From contig JAGTJL010000001.1 in assembly GCA_020746875.1 (NCBI GenBank), forward strand, positions 1,922,001 through 1,986,000: a stretch of DNA of 64,000 nucleotides, given 5' to 3'. Each line of letters opens with the position of its first letter. Position 1 is the first letter of the stretch. The notes beneath the pieces are model-generated. The model ran no database searches and had not been told where the DNA came from. It saw only the letters and a list, made by a program, of their open reading frames with translations. The DNA is from Rhexocercosporidium sp. MPI-PUGE-AT-0058. Lineage: Eukaryota; Ascomycota; Leotiomycetes; Helotiales. Below, piece after piece: positions 1-11,260 of this stretch. The translations under genes and the position numbers were made by a program.

Positions 1-875
1 TTTCTCCGCACTCCTCTTGTTACCAACTCGTACTCTTCAAGTCTCAGATAAATCCAGAAATGATTAATCTGTTATTTACCGAAGCTAGGAATTTTTCCGT
101 GTGCCTCGCTCCTTACTACCTCTCTTATTGTGTGATACTGAGATTCGTTCCTTCCAAAATATAAGAAGATCAACTACCCCAATCTGGCACTGCTGCTTGA
201 ATCAGGTAAGACTGTCGTGATGGAGAACGAGTGGGGTACGGCGGAAGAGGATTCACCCAATAGTTTTGTACATTTTTTTCGGCGAAGAAAGCGTGTGCGA
301 AAAGAAAACGGAAATGGGCGCAAGGGTATTTTGGGAGGTTTTGCTTTGCTGTGTTGCTTTCCTGTGTAGTGGCCTTGGTTGGTAAATTGAGCTAGCTCGC
401 TTATCTTTTGTGTATTGTTGTCTTCTCTCTACCAAGGGCGGGCCACAAACCCGGATTTCATTCGGCTTCAAGATAACGCAAGTCAAAGGTTATCGAATCA
501 ATTTTCTTCCTGGGACCCTGAAGTGGCTATAAGTGGGTTGTATGATAAATTTTCGCAGAGGTGTTCTGGGGGATGCGATCCGGCTGGATTTTCGAACAAA
601 GAATCTCCGAAGACATAGGTCGATGATATGACTGGTAAGAGGATTTGGATCTTGTAGTAAGAATTCTGAAGCCCTCAAATAACCAAGGAAGCGAGCAGCT
701 TGAAAGTAAACAAAACAGTCACGTGGCAGACGTGCTAATGAAGGCTTAAAAGCCAAAGGCATTCGGTGTTTGTTTTACTTTTGCCGAATATATCTGCGAT
801 GGATGGGGGAAATTGGAACCACAAGATCAGGATAACACACAGAAGCTGATGTCAATCCGCAGCCTCATTCTCCAC
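1..875. other. intergenic, 3' side of the MFS gene
   Basis: I see no supported gene here. The open frames are short, overlap on both strands, and show no domain or signal-peptide pattern. The right end is the 3' flank of the MFS permease that stops at 876. Confidence 0.6.
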
Positions 876-2815
876 TCACAACAAATATCTAAACCCCTTC
901 TGCCTCCCGCCAATAACCTCCTCGTCACCAGTACTAACTGCCTCCGCCTTATCCATCCGACGATTTTCCCACCGAAGCCAGAAACGAAGCACCATCGCCG
1001 TAGCGGCACAAAGACCACAGAATAGCGACAAGGTGATACCAGCCGTGATGTATCGCGGCTTTGCGGAATTCGGATACAGGTAACTGGTGAAGAGGTGTGT
1101 GCAATTGGCCAAAGAGTTCACCATAGCAAGCGCAGCAGCTCGTTTAGACTTTGAACGTTTACGTTAGCTGGAGTTTCTGTGATTGTGCGGGTTGGATAAG
1201 AGGGGTGGCTTGGCTTACTTTTGGTCTGGGGATCGTGCTTGAGACCCATGAAAGCGTAACGTTGAACGCGGAATACACACCCATTGTCATTAAGAACATA
1301 CTCGCATACCGTCCAGCAGTACTCGTCAACGAAATGCAAAGGATATTCCCCAGCATGGAAATTGACAGGGGTAGAGCGATGTGGAAAGCTCGTTCGTTTG
1401 TCTTGCCCGAGTGCAGAGAGTTTCCGAGGGACGTGAAGAAGGCCAATGCGTAGGGAGGTGCTGTGAGTAAGAGAGTCGTGATCTTGTTGTAGCCGAGAGT
1501 GCTGACGATCGAGGGGAAGAAATATGTCTATCTTTTTGTCAGGGACGGAATCCTGAAAATTTGATTGGGAATCTATGCTGGTGCTGCCGTAGGGTACGGA
1601 GACTTACATATGCCATTCCGACCAAAAGAGAGAACTGTAGCAGGATCAACATATACACCTTTGGGTCTTTCAGCGCTTGCACGGCACCAGTCCAGATGGA
1701 CTCTCCGTCTTCGCCGTCCTCTTGTCCAGCAGCTTCGTCGGCGATTCGCCAAATGGCGTATTCGCGCTCTTCATCTGTGAGCCATTTCGCTTCTGTTTGT
1801 AAATACTCATTAGTTGAATTATTCTCTGCTTAGGATTGAGAAAGAAGACGGGAGTTGAAGCACGTACTTTTAGGGTAGTTGGGAAGGATGAGCACAGCAA
1901 GGAGAGCAACTGCAATAGTGACGCTCCCTTCTAAGATGAACAGCCATCTCCCTAGAAGATGAACGAGTAAGTATTTTTTCCATCAACTAAACGAATATTT
2001 GGGAAAGTGAATTATTGAGCTAGCAAATCCTTACATGCTCGAAGTCCTGCTACACCTTCCATACCCCCCAACACGCCGGCGGCGATGAGGCCCCCAAAGC
2101 AGTTCGACAGCGTATTGCCAGCGTACAGAATGGCGATTCTGAAAGGTAGTTCGGACCGGACATACCAAGAAGTAAGCATGAGGAGCGCACCAGGACTAGA
2201 TCCATTAGCTCTATCCCTTCTCTGCCTCCATTTTCATTTTTAGCTTGATCTGGGGAGGATAAACATACAAGAACGGAGCTTCAGCAAAGCCAAGGAAGAA
2301 GCGGACAGCAATTACACCACCATAGGAGTGAACAGACGCCATGCAAGCCGACACACCACCCCATATCACGGCAGCGACACCGAGATATATTCCTGGTCTT
2401 GGGAAGCGGGAGAGTATGACGTTGCTCGGGAACTGGAATAGCAGATATCCGACGTACATGATCATGAGCGACGTGTTGTACTGGTGGTCTGTAAGTCCGA
2501 TGTCGTCTTCCAGCCCTCCGAGGCGGGCGTTGGTGAAGTTGTTGCGGTCGAGGATACTAGATGTGTTTGTCAGCTGGGGAATTGGATTCGGGATAGGATG
2601 GGAACTTACTTCAACAGAAACAGAATTATCAACATTGGCATCAACCGGAAATCAATCTTCCTAACCATCGCGTTTTTAAAAGCGACCAGTTCCTCGGGGC
2701 TCTTGCTCTGGAGAGAAGGAGGCAGGGTCGATACAATGGGAACTTCCTTACGATCATCGTGATCGTGGATGTTTTCGATTGTCGCCATCTCGGCCTCTTT
2801 TCCTGTGTAGGCCAT
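876..2815 (-). CDS. MFS transporter, allantoate-permease-like (ACS family)
   Basis: This is a multi-exon gene for a polytopic plasma-membrane transporter of the major facilitator superfamily, probably of the anion:cation symporter (Dal5-like) group. The ATG is at 2815. The N-terminal cytosolic segment runs into a first membrane span (RLMPMLIILFLL). After an intron follows the family hallmark ILDRNNFTNARLGGLEDDI, then successive spans including YVGYLLFQFPSNVILSRF. The last exon ends at the stop at 876 with a basic cytosolic tail. The first donor is about at 2608, with an acceptor joining into ILDRNN. At least six exons are apparent, and internal boundaries were not all resolved. The substrate cannot be read from sequence; carboxylates, vitamins or amides are typical. 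It lies next to the NRPS-like gene and its upstream region carries four copies of the cluster octamer, so a role in exporting a product or importing a precursor is plausible. Confidence 0.88.
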
Positions 2816-2985
2816 TGGTACGCCTCGGAAGTTTGGTTACTTCGATTTTCAACTTGAAAGCTGAAGCGCAGAGGAATTCGACGTTTGGAATTGAAGGAGC
2901 AGTATCCAGCTTTGCTCATGAAGGCTCTGAAGCTGATAGATTGACCTGATGCTCAAAACATGATTTGAATTGCATACACATGGGA

Positions 2986-2991
2986 TATATA
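2986..2991 (-). promoter_or_regulatory. candidate TATA element of the MFS gene
   Basis: TATATA lies about 170 nt upstream of the MFS start codon. It is the only clear TATA hexamer in the near promoter. Placement suits a fungal promoter with a leader of roughly 100 nt, but this is inference. Confidence 0.35.
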
Positions 2992-3045
2992 CCGCTCATC
3001 GAGTACGCCTAAATACCCTCGTGTAAGAAACATACAGGAAGCACC

Positions 3046-3496
3046 GTTTCCGAATAGGCATCCACATTGGGATTAAGACAGCAGCTGCAAGCAAGCCACC
3101 CGACAATCGCTTGCGGGGTACTCATCAAGATGCCAATGAATATTGCCCTTTCTGGGGAAATAGAATGGAAGATGTCGGGGACCCCAGACGGCGAGTCGTA
3201 GTTACTGCAGTGCGGGGAGATGCCAAGAGTGGTGGGGAAATTGGCACCGGAAATGTGTTCAAGGTGGCTAGGTGTCTCGGAAATGCACAGTCAACTAGCA
3301 CGGAAACGAGGGGACCAGCAGCGAGGTTGTGCAAATGCAAGCGCGTGGCAAAGATCCGGAAGACTTTTTGCCCGCAAAGGAGTCGTCGAAGTTTGATTGA
3401 TATGTGAAATCACATGGAGATGTGAGGCTTGGAGTATTTTCCATAGTACTGTTCTGTTTGTACTGACCATTTTCTTCGCTCGCTTACTTCGGAAAC
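3046..3496. promoter_or_regulatory. four YCGGAAAY octamers upstream of the MFS gene
   Basis: Matches are at 3046-3053 (reverse strand), 3247-3254, 3277-3284 and 3489-3496. The middle two are exactly 30 bp apart, a spacing also seen in the TF/AKR promoter. A CGG core is the usual half-site of Zn2Cys6 regulators. Binding by the regulator at 8261-10788 is inferred. Confidence 0.45.
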
Positions 3497-4040
3497 ACCT
3501 CTCTGTTCGTAGGAGAATTAAGTGGCCGAATTTGGCGAGTCGCCGGAGTGCGAAGTTGTCGCGTTTTTACTCACAACCGTCTAATCAATTCTTATAGAAA
3601 AAAGGCCAAAAGCTCTAAGACCTATTTTTGGAGTATCGACAAAGATGGATTAGTTTTTGAATCATTTTGTGTTGTGAAAATTCGTGGTTAGTACTTTACT
3701 TCTGATGTTCCGCACGTGTCTCAATCGGCCACTTATTTCTCCTACGTACAGCCTCTTTTGACGTTCACACTCAAGAGTTAAGCGAAATATAGCACAAAAT
3801 AAAGTCTACTCGTACAGTAGGTACGAGCAGAAGTGAAGTTTGAAATTTGCTCCACAAGGTGACATCTGTTCACTTTAAGTGATGAAAAATTCGAAAGTCT
3901 TTCACTATTAACCATAATTACTCTTCCTCTTATCTATTGTTAGGCAACATTCATGAGATCAACTTTATTTCTAATGAAGAGAAAATTTTAAGTGAATGAG
4001 ATTGAGATACACAGAGGATCTGCGCAAGGTAGACAGATAA

Positions 4041-4562
4041 TCAGAAAACAACGCTCTCTAGAATACCCACAACCTCCTCCAAAACCTCCTCCTCACTCCC
4101 ACTAACATCCACCGGAACTACGTCGGTTTCATCGATTCCAGGGGCTTCCAAAACTTCTAGCTGGCTTTTAACCATGCTATCACCCATGAAATGCCCTTCT
4201 CTCCTCTGAATTCTGCTGACCAGCACCTCCTTTTTCGCTTCAAGCATGACAAAAAGAGACTTGTAGACCCGACTGTTCCGCAATTCCGCTCTGTAACTTT
4301 GCCTAAGTGCTGAGCAAGTGACGATGATGCATGCCTGATTCTCGGCATGCATTCGAAGAAGAGCGGTAGCTTTCAACATCTCAAGCCATTCCCATCTGTC
4401 GTGATCAGAGAGTGGTGTCCCGGAGGCCATTTTCGTGATGGAGTTCGGGGAGTGGACGGAATCACCTTCTATACAAGAAATGTTCAATTGTTGTGAGATA
4501 GCCTGGGCTATGGTGGATTTGCCTGCCCCACAAGGACCGGCGATGAATATGACAGTCTTGGT
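4041..4562 (-). other. gluconokinase-like domain encoded by the 3' end of the NRPS-like gene
   Basis: This marks the segment for residues of about 1056-1228. It lies in the same exon and frame as the reductase, with no stop, splice site or in-frame gap between them. At about 173 residues it equals the usual length of a stand-alone gluconate kinase. The Walker A loop, the DHDRWEWL region, the CSAL block and the HFM block are all present, so it is probably an active ATP-dependent kinase. The substrate is not readable. Confidence 0.85.
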
Positions 4563-7500
4563 GGGATTTGCAGAAGGCGAGGCGGTCCAAGAGGTGTCTC
4601 TGAATCTCTGAACAAATTTATCAACGAGTTGCTGGTCAAGTTTTGAGGCGGCGGCCAACGAGGGTGAAAGGAATCGCGCATATGATGTATCGTACACGAG
4701 TCCCTTCTTCGGCTTGCCATTGTCGTACTTGCTAGCAAAGAACTCAAGAAGCTTGATGGGAGGATTGGTAGCAGGATCTGGGTTTGACTTTCGGAGCATC
4801 TGAATCCACTCTTGTTGACTTGGTTCTGAGAACTGAAGACCTGCTTTATGGAGAGCAGGGAGGAGATCCTGTGTCCAGTGAAAAGATTGATGATTTACCA
4901 CATTCATCACACCAGCGCCTGCAGTTGATAACGAGATTTCGGAGACGGTAGAAGCGACTACATCCACAGGAAGCCAGAGTGGTGACTCGTCAAGTCTGGG
5001 GATCGCGCCAATGGTTGACCCGGCTTGGATCATCAGCGGGATTGCTTCGGTAGCATTCCAAATTCCATGAACAGTATCGGCGATAACTTGCCCTACTCTG
5101 AGGATGCGAGCTTTGATGCCATGAGACTTGGCTGCGTTCATGCAGATGTGTTCAGTGACCAACTTTGATTGAGCGTAGCCCATACTCTGTGCAAAGTCAA
5201 ATGACTCGGGGAGTGCTTCAGGTACAAAGCCGCCTTTGGTAGCTGCTACCGCACTGACCGACGAGCAGAAGTTGAATGTAGCTGGCTCGAGTTTTCCGGC
5301 TTTTAAGCAGAGGGCGAGCAGATTGTGTGCACCAGCAATACAGTCTGCTTCAAAACTGCTCAACGCAAGGTTGAAGTTCACAGACCAGGCACAATGAATG
5401 AGTGTTGTAATCTCAGAAGAAATTTTGGTGTAAGTATCCTGTTGAAGACCAAGATATTGTTGACTGAAATTCGCCGGAATAGCTGTCAACTTGAACCGGG
5501 CAGCTGAAGAAAGTAGATGATAGAGGCCACGCTCGCGTAACGAGTTGACTACCCGCAGACGGGCTTGGGAGGTGCTTTTGGCCCGAACGAGACAGTAGAT
5601 CCTTTTCACGTCAGGGTTGAGAGAAAGTTGTGACGCAAGATGAGCACCAAGGGAACCAGTCGCCCCAGTGAGAACCTATCACCTGATTAGGAAAGGCTCT
5701 GTTGAAGACTTGCTGTGCTTGACTTACGATAAATTGACCATTCTTCGGAGTGTCAATAGGGATGTGATTCTCAAAAGTTGAGTACTTCTCCACTAGTTCT
5801 TGCATCTGAGATGTCGTCGAGCAGATCGTGGAAATACCGCCTGTCCGGAGTCGGTAAAGTTCACCAGCCAAGAGATTGATGGATGGAAAGTCGAAAATGA
5901 CATTCGACGTCAACTTTTTCCCACCAGTGTCAATGTTCTTGCCAAGTACAGATCGCAGCTGTATCGCTTGCAGAGAATCCACGCCAATCGAGAAGAAGTC
6001 GGTTGTGTCGTCGAGAAGATTCATCGTTGACGGAGATAGAAGTTTGCTCATTGCGTTACGCAGATAATATCGCAATTCGGACTGAGACAGGCAGAGCTCT
6101 CCAGAACATAATTCGACACTGTCATAAATATCTGCTATCTGTGTATCGAATGCACGATAAAATGCCGGTCGGATTACTGTCCCTTTGTCTGTTCGAGGGT
6201 AATCCGTGTCATGAGGAAGAATTCGGACCATATCTGAACTCAATTGAGCGTATGCTGGCATCAACTTGTTCGCTTCCGCAAGGACTGGAATGATCATATT
6301 CTCGATCTCACCAATTGACTTTCCAGATGTTATCGGAGCGGGTATGATGATCATTCCAATTCGAGCCTTGCCACTACCGAAAACGACCGCTTCGGAGATG
6401 TACTTACTGTCCCTGACTGACTGTTCAAAAGCGATCGGCGTGACCTTTTCGCCGTTCATCAACACAATTGTATCGTCTGATCTTGCAAGATACTTCCACG
6501 CATCTGGTATTGACGGGTGTGGAGTGAAGAGGTCTTTGGTGGCATAAGATCCATCTTCTCGGTTGGAAGCCACTTTCGATGGCAAGCCTTCCAGGGCAAC
6601 AAGTTCATAAACGTCAGCACCCTTCGGCTCGAAACTGACAAATTGCTTGAAAGCTTGCGGCAGTCGGACGTAGTCCCAAGCCTTGTCTCCAGGTTCTCTG
6701 GCAGATGTCATGAGCTGTCCAGTCTCGGTACTTGAAGAGCTGTCAGTAAAATACAAAGATACCTAGCCAGGAAAGCACTCACGTTCCATAATGACTGATG
6801 AGATTGACGCCATTCTGTACCAGCCTATCACCCAAAGAGTCTGGGCAAGCAGATCCCCCAAACATAACCACCTCCAACTTCGCTAACGCTGCAATCCCCT
6901 CCTCACTTTCCCCAAGAAGCTTGAGAGCGTATGGAACGCCGTAGAAAACCTGAAAATCGTATCGATGAAGAGTCCTTAGCAGATGCTGCTGAGTGAGTGG
7001 TAGGTCGGCATTGTACATGTAGATGTGCTTTTTAGAGTGGATGGCTCGGAATACGCTGCTGATTCCGTGGGCGTGATAGAGTGGAAGCGTGATGAACCCC
7101 TTCAGATTCAAATTTGAAGAATAATTCCTCAAGGCAGCTCGATGAGTTTGGAAAATGGGTTTAGGGAGGCCGGTGGAGCCGCTGGAGTGAATGATCCATG
7201 CAATCTTAGTTGATTCGGCTTCGGGGTCCAAGTTCTGATCAAATCGAGTTTTCTCGACGGCATCACCAATCGGATACTCGAAGTTCTTTCGATTTGAAAT
7301 TTCATGGACCTGAAGTGCTGGCAATTCGTATTGAAGCTGCTCTGCGGTTTCCCGAAAAGAATTATGGACGAGGATGTGCTTCGCTGCAGTGGCTTGAAGG
7401 AGCGATGAATATGCCGGAGTTGACAATCTTGTGGACAGAAATAAGACGGAGTGTCCCAACTTTGTTAAAGCCAGGATACTTATGAAGTACTCTAGATTCG

Positions 7501-7831
7501 AGGGTCCCAGTAGACCCACTACGATCTCTGTATCAGACGAGCAAGTTCTTTGGGGCATCAATGATGCATATATTCTCGCAACGCGTGATGCGAAAACATC
7601 CAGTTGGCGAAAAGTGTAGTCAATGTACTCCGTTCCGACAACGGGATACGACAAGATGTGCTCATGTGGCGTATCTTTCGACCGACTGCGTATCAGTTCA
7701 TCGATGGTGTGCGGGTTACTGTGACAGGAACATAGCTCGTGTGTTGTGACAGTCGCCGTCAGAGAGTTGGTTTGGGTCTTGCTTGACAGCACCGCAAGGG
7801 GGCGTAATGGGGACAGTGCTGATGGTGCCAT
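4041..7831 (-). CDS. NRPS-like adenylating reductase fused to a gluconokinase-type domain (A-T-R-GntK)
   Basis: Three exons (7831-6783, 6730-5728, 5675-4041) splice cleanly to 1228 codons plus stop. The introns are 52 nt each. Residues 1 to about 560 form an ANL adenylation domain: core SSGSTGLPKP near 217, YGTTETG formed across the first splice junction at 348-354, and the A10 lysine in RTDKGT near 532. A carrier domain follows with DFFSIGVDSLQ, whose Ser602 would carry phosphopantetheine. The second junction restores VLTGATGSLG (685-694), the NAD(P) loop of a thioester reductase, with YAQSK (851-855) as the catalytic Tyr/Lys. Residues of about 1056-1228 match gluconokinase over full length: P-loop GPCGAGKST (1064-1072), KMASGTPLSDHDR, CSALRQSYR, GHFMGDSM. 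The first three domains would activate, tether and reductively release a carboxylic acid. The kinase's acceptor is unknown. It sits among a transporter, a regulator and an AKR with a shared promoter octamer. Confidence 0.93.
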
Positions 7832-7917
7832 AGTAGATGGTTGTAGTGATCAACTTTGGGACCCAATAATTGGAAATGAGGCTTAAAAAGGCCTGTGATG
7901 TGCTCAAGTCTTCCGTA

Positions 7918-7927
7918 GATATATATC
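7918..7927 (-). promoter_or_regulatory. candidate TATA element of the NRPS-like gene
   Basis: The palindromic GATATATATC lies about 90 nt upstream of the start codon at 7831, the best TATA candidate in this promoter. Confidence 0.35.
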
Positions 7928-8067
7928 TCGAAGCAAGGTCTCTTGAAGAGCAAGCTGACCGAACGATACGACCTATCCAGTCAACTCAGCGGAAAGTAAA
8001 CTCTCTGTGGATCGGAACGATTCCCTAGGGGTCCTCCCTAGGAAGTGTGGGGGAATTCGAGAGGGGT

Positions 8068-8124
8068 AAGCCCCATTTCCGGGGCTTGGTTTGACTCTCG
8101 GAAACTTGAACTGTGTCCGGAAAT
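8068..8124. promoter_or_regulatory. candidate operator: inverted repeat and three YCGGAAAY octamers
   Basis: A 7-bp inverted repeat AAGCCCC/GGGGCTT (arms 8068-8074 and 8081-8087, loop of 6) contains one reverse-strand CCGGAAAT (8075-8082). Forward copies follow at 8098-8105 and 8117-8124. The block is 240-290 nt upstream of the NRPS-like start. It is a candidate binding region for the Zn2Cys6 regulator encoded just upstream. Confidence 0.45.
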
Positions 8125-8260
8125 ACACTCTCCGAGACTGGTTGGGCTAGTGACAGCGCCCTTGAAAAAGCTACATCGCATACCCTTGATCCAAATCCCC
8201 ATAAACATCGGGCCATGTAAGTGCCTACGGTCGGGCAATCAGTCAGCACCTTCTATCTTG

Positions 8261-10788
8261 TCAGGATTCGATGTTGCTTACACAAGAGTCGAATTCAGAC
8301 CAGCCCATCATACCACCCTGCAATCCAGGAAAATCCACGGCCCCCGAGGAGATGTCATATGCTTGATCTCCCTCCATCGTCAAATGATTGGATGTATAAT
8401 GTTGAGACTGAAGTGGGTTAAGACTGATATGTTGGGATGTGTCAGTGCCAGGAGCTGCCGCACTTGATGGAAAATTCCCAGGGTTAAATGCCAAATTGTT
8501 GCCAGATATTCCATGTGCAGGTGGTATTATAGACATGGAGTGGACCATAGGCTCAGTTGACTCCACATGTGCCGTTTGCTCACTTAGAAAAGGATCAAAT
8601 GTGTCAGTCTCCAGGTATTGACGTTTAAGATGCCGCAAAACTTCATTCTTGAGCTCGTCAAGAATGATGTTGTATTTTCTGAATGGAGAAGACTTGGTCG
8701 TAGTCTCCTCAATTCTTTCCTGAAACCTCTTCGCTGCCTCAAAAACATGTGTCTCTGGACGACTAAGATAAGACGATTCAGAGGTCATTGTATGAGCGGG
8801 AAGACACTGTTGGATTGTATACACGTAGAGAGCCGAAATGGCGCAGAAAGAAATGTAGTGAGTGAACCAGAAGGATTGACGCATCTTCTTTTCCTCGATT
8901 AAGCCAGTGACAGTATCAACAACTATCATCGCGGCATTAATACACTCGTCGACGCTGCGACTCGGCTTTTCTGTGAGTCGCTCTGTACGTTTTGCTAGGT
9001 CCGCAAAATTGCTCAGAAGAGATGGTCGATTGGCGAGAATGAGAGCATGGGCATATGCGAGCCTCAAGACAGTGCTTTGACGTTGGAAAATTGAAATCAA
9101 CATTGATGGATCCACCTTCGACGGATCAAGAAATGCAGGGAGCGATTCTTTCCATGCTTTGAGCTCGGCGGTCCATCGTTCTGCAGACTGTAACCACCCG
9201 CCATCTTCATTACGATGTGTAGGATAAAGGTCATTAGAAATCCCCCCAATGATTTTTGCTAGCCTGGAAAAAATAAGCAGTGGTCCTTTTCCCAGAAATA
9301 TAGCATGGTACTGTGAAGATCAGGATGAATCTGACCTTGCGTGGAATATTGGGCCATCCTCCACGGACTGCTGGTTTCTAGATCTAGCCCCAATTTTGGA
9401 AGTGAAATCAACATCAATGTCGGATTGATTTGGCAACGGTTGATCGATGTCTTCATCTCTAAAGATCCTGGGACGCCCGAGAATCACACTCAGATATCGA
9501 TCAAGTGTATATGCGCTCCAAAATACCCGTTTCCGGTATTCAAGAGTGTCATTCGAATGTTTGGTGTTTCCTGGCTGATACACCTGGCGTCTGTGAAGTC
9601 CGAGGGCTATGATCAATTGAGCTGTAGTTCCGAAAGTATACCAAGCTTGGTTTACTCGAGACGATGCTAAAAGGTATATGCATTGAGTTAATCTTGCTTG
9701 CACAGATTTTAAGGTGACTTTTCCGGTCTCCTTTGTCAGCAGTCGCTCAGCAGCTACATAGTATATAGAGCTGCGAGAGAAGATGAGTAACACGAACCAC
9801 GGTAGCCACTGAGTTGAGCGAAATACCTGAATTCAAAATCTTTCTCAACATCATCATTATACAATTTAGCAGTCGCCAATATCAGGAAAATCGAAGCTTT
9901 CTCTGCATCCAGTATGGGAATTTCTCCACTGCTGTCATTCTCAATTTCGGTGTGCATGTTTTCAAGCCATGCCTCGACAGTGTCTCGACGCAGGAATCTA
10001 TAAGTTGGCATGGCAAAATCAAAGTATTCCTGCAGAAGGTACTTAGTCTCATTTCGATCTGGAAAAGTGAAGTCTGAATCATGGTCCGAAATCCATGCAT
10101 CTCCATAAGAGAAGATAGACGTCTGGGAAGATTGGCAAACATTGCTGGAGCGGGACTCGATGAAATCTTGTTGAAATCTTCTCTGTGATCGGGATAGAAA
10201 CGCAAGCCCGGAGGTTGGTCCAATGTAATCGTTATCAAACCGGTTCTGTTCCGGATCTTCTAGTGGTGGGTTTGGTGACTCCTGGGAGGGAAGTGGTGGG
10301 ACGATTGGATTTCTGATACCGATATTGCTTAGCAGGTGAGCTGGTGAGTGGCTTTCTGAGTTTGGAATAGTAGAAGTTCTGTTCAGCTCTGGGCTGCTGA
10401 TTCCAGGCCCAGGCTGGGGTGGTGCTGGGTTTCCTCTTCGATGTTCAGCGTTGTAGTGGCATCGAAGGTTGTTGGAAATGCATCGAGGGCAAGGTTGGGT
10501 GCCTGCACAACGCACTTTCTTCCTACGAGGATGTTATTTCTTCCGTATCTCATCTAAAACACCCATTTGATAGTGATCCACAGAATAGCTGCACATGGCT
10601 CATGTAGACGAAATCGGAAAATGACCATACTCTTTGCAGGCGTCACAAGCTCTGCTGACTTTTTTGCGGTCGGTGGCTCTCGGCCTAGATGGTCGTTTTC
10701 TCTTGATGATTCGACAGCCAGATTCGTCTTCTTGACTTTCTGTATGCCCTTGCACATTAACCAAGCGGGGCGAAGAAGATCCGGACAT
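8261..10788 (-). CDS. Zn2Cys6 fungal transcription factor, likely cluster regulator
   Basis: Four exons (10788-10631, 10522-9827, 9770-9336, 9263-8261) join to 764 codons, giving 763 residues. The binuclear zinc cluster has all six cysteines (C48, C51, C58, C64, C67, C74) and is split by the first intron, joining CDACKE to KKVRCAG. A basic stretch KRKRPSRPR precedes it and is a likely nuclear signal. Residues of about 200-550 match the fungal-specific regulatory domain: YYVAAERLL, WYTFGTTAQLIIALGLHR, RKRVFWSAYTLDRYLS and GRPRIFRDEDIDQPLP. The C-terminus is unstructured and may activate. The gene shares a 472-bp divergent promoter with the aldo-keto reductase. That promoter and those of the MFS and NRPS-like genes share an octamer with a CGG core, as expected of a pathway-specific activator, although control is inferred. 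Confidence 0.93.
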
Positions 10789-11260
10789 CTTGGTGTGCAG
10801 TACTTCGCAGTTCGATCATGTGGTTTCCAGGGCCGGAAACCTTGCAGGAATGCACAACTGCAGCCAAAGCTGTTTGTGAACAGGAATCAGGTGGAGAAAA
10901 GGAGGCAGAATGAGATCGGAAACAGGTTGAAAAGTGTATCCTGGTGTTGGGGGCCCTTGAAGAAGTGGGATTTGGAAGTGCGGGGTTGTCGGAAATGAAG
11001 ATTTGCCTGGAAACCACGCCGGAAACAATCTCGTGCCCAGCCTTCCTCAATGATCCCATCCTTCATCTACAACCTATTAACAAGAGGCAATTGCGGAGCA
11101 AGAATGGATACACGTTATACAACAGTAGCTCTCTTCGGCAGAACCACCTACAACAAACACGTCCTGGATTAGCAGGATATATGGAACGCCTGCCTGTACT
11201 GAGAACGTGCCTCTCCTCGAAATTTTTGAATCTTAAAGACATTTCCATACCATTGTGATC
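10789..11260. promoter_or_regulatory. bidirectional promoter of the regulator and the AKR
   Basis: This is the 472 bp between divergent start codons. It holds four same-orientation octamers: CCGGAAAC 10833-10840, TCGGAAAC 10916-10923, TCGGAAAT 10989-10996 and CCGGAAAC 11019-11026. The last two are 30 bp apart. A TATA-like GATATATGG lies near 11177. Autoregulation of the regulator is a plausible reading. Confidence 0.5.

Larger units (their letters stand above)
2816..4040. other. intergenic: MFS promoter and 3' flank of the NRPS-like gene
   Basis: No coding region is supported. The part near 2816-3500 is the MFS promoter, with a TATA element and the octamers. The part from 3600 to 4040 is AT-rich 3' flank. 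Confidence 0.6.
7832..8260. promoter_or_regulatory. intergenic: promoter of the NRPS-like gene
   Basis: These 429 bp separate the regulator's stop from the NRPS-like start on the same strand. The stretch holds the TATA element and the octamer block; no gene is seen. Confidence 0.6.

Noticed and set aside
8026..8043. Two CCTAGG sites near the NRPS-like promoter
   Set aside because: CCTAGG is self-palindromic and short. The two copies have no shared flank beyond a few bases and do not recur in other cluster promoters.
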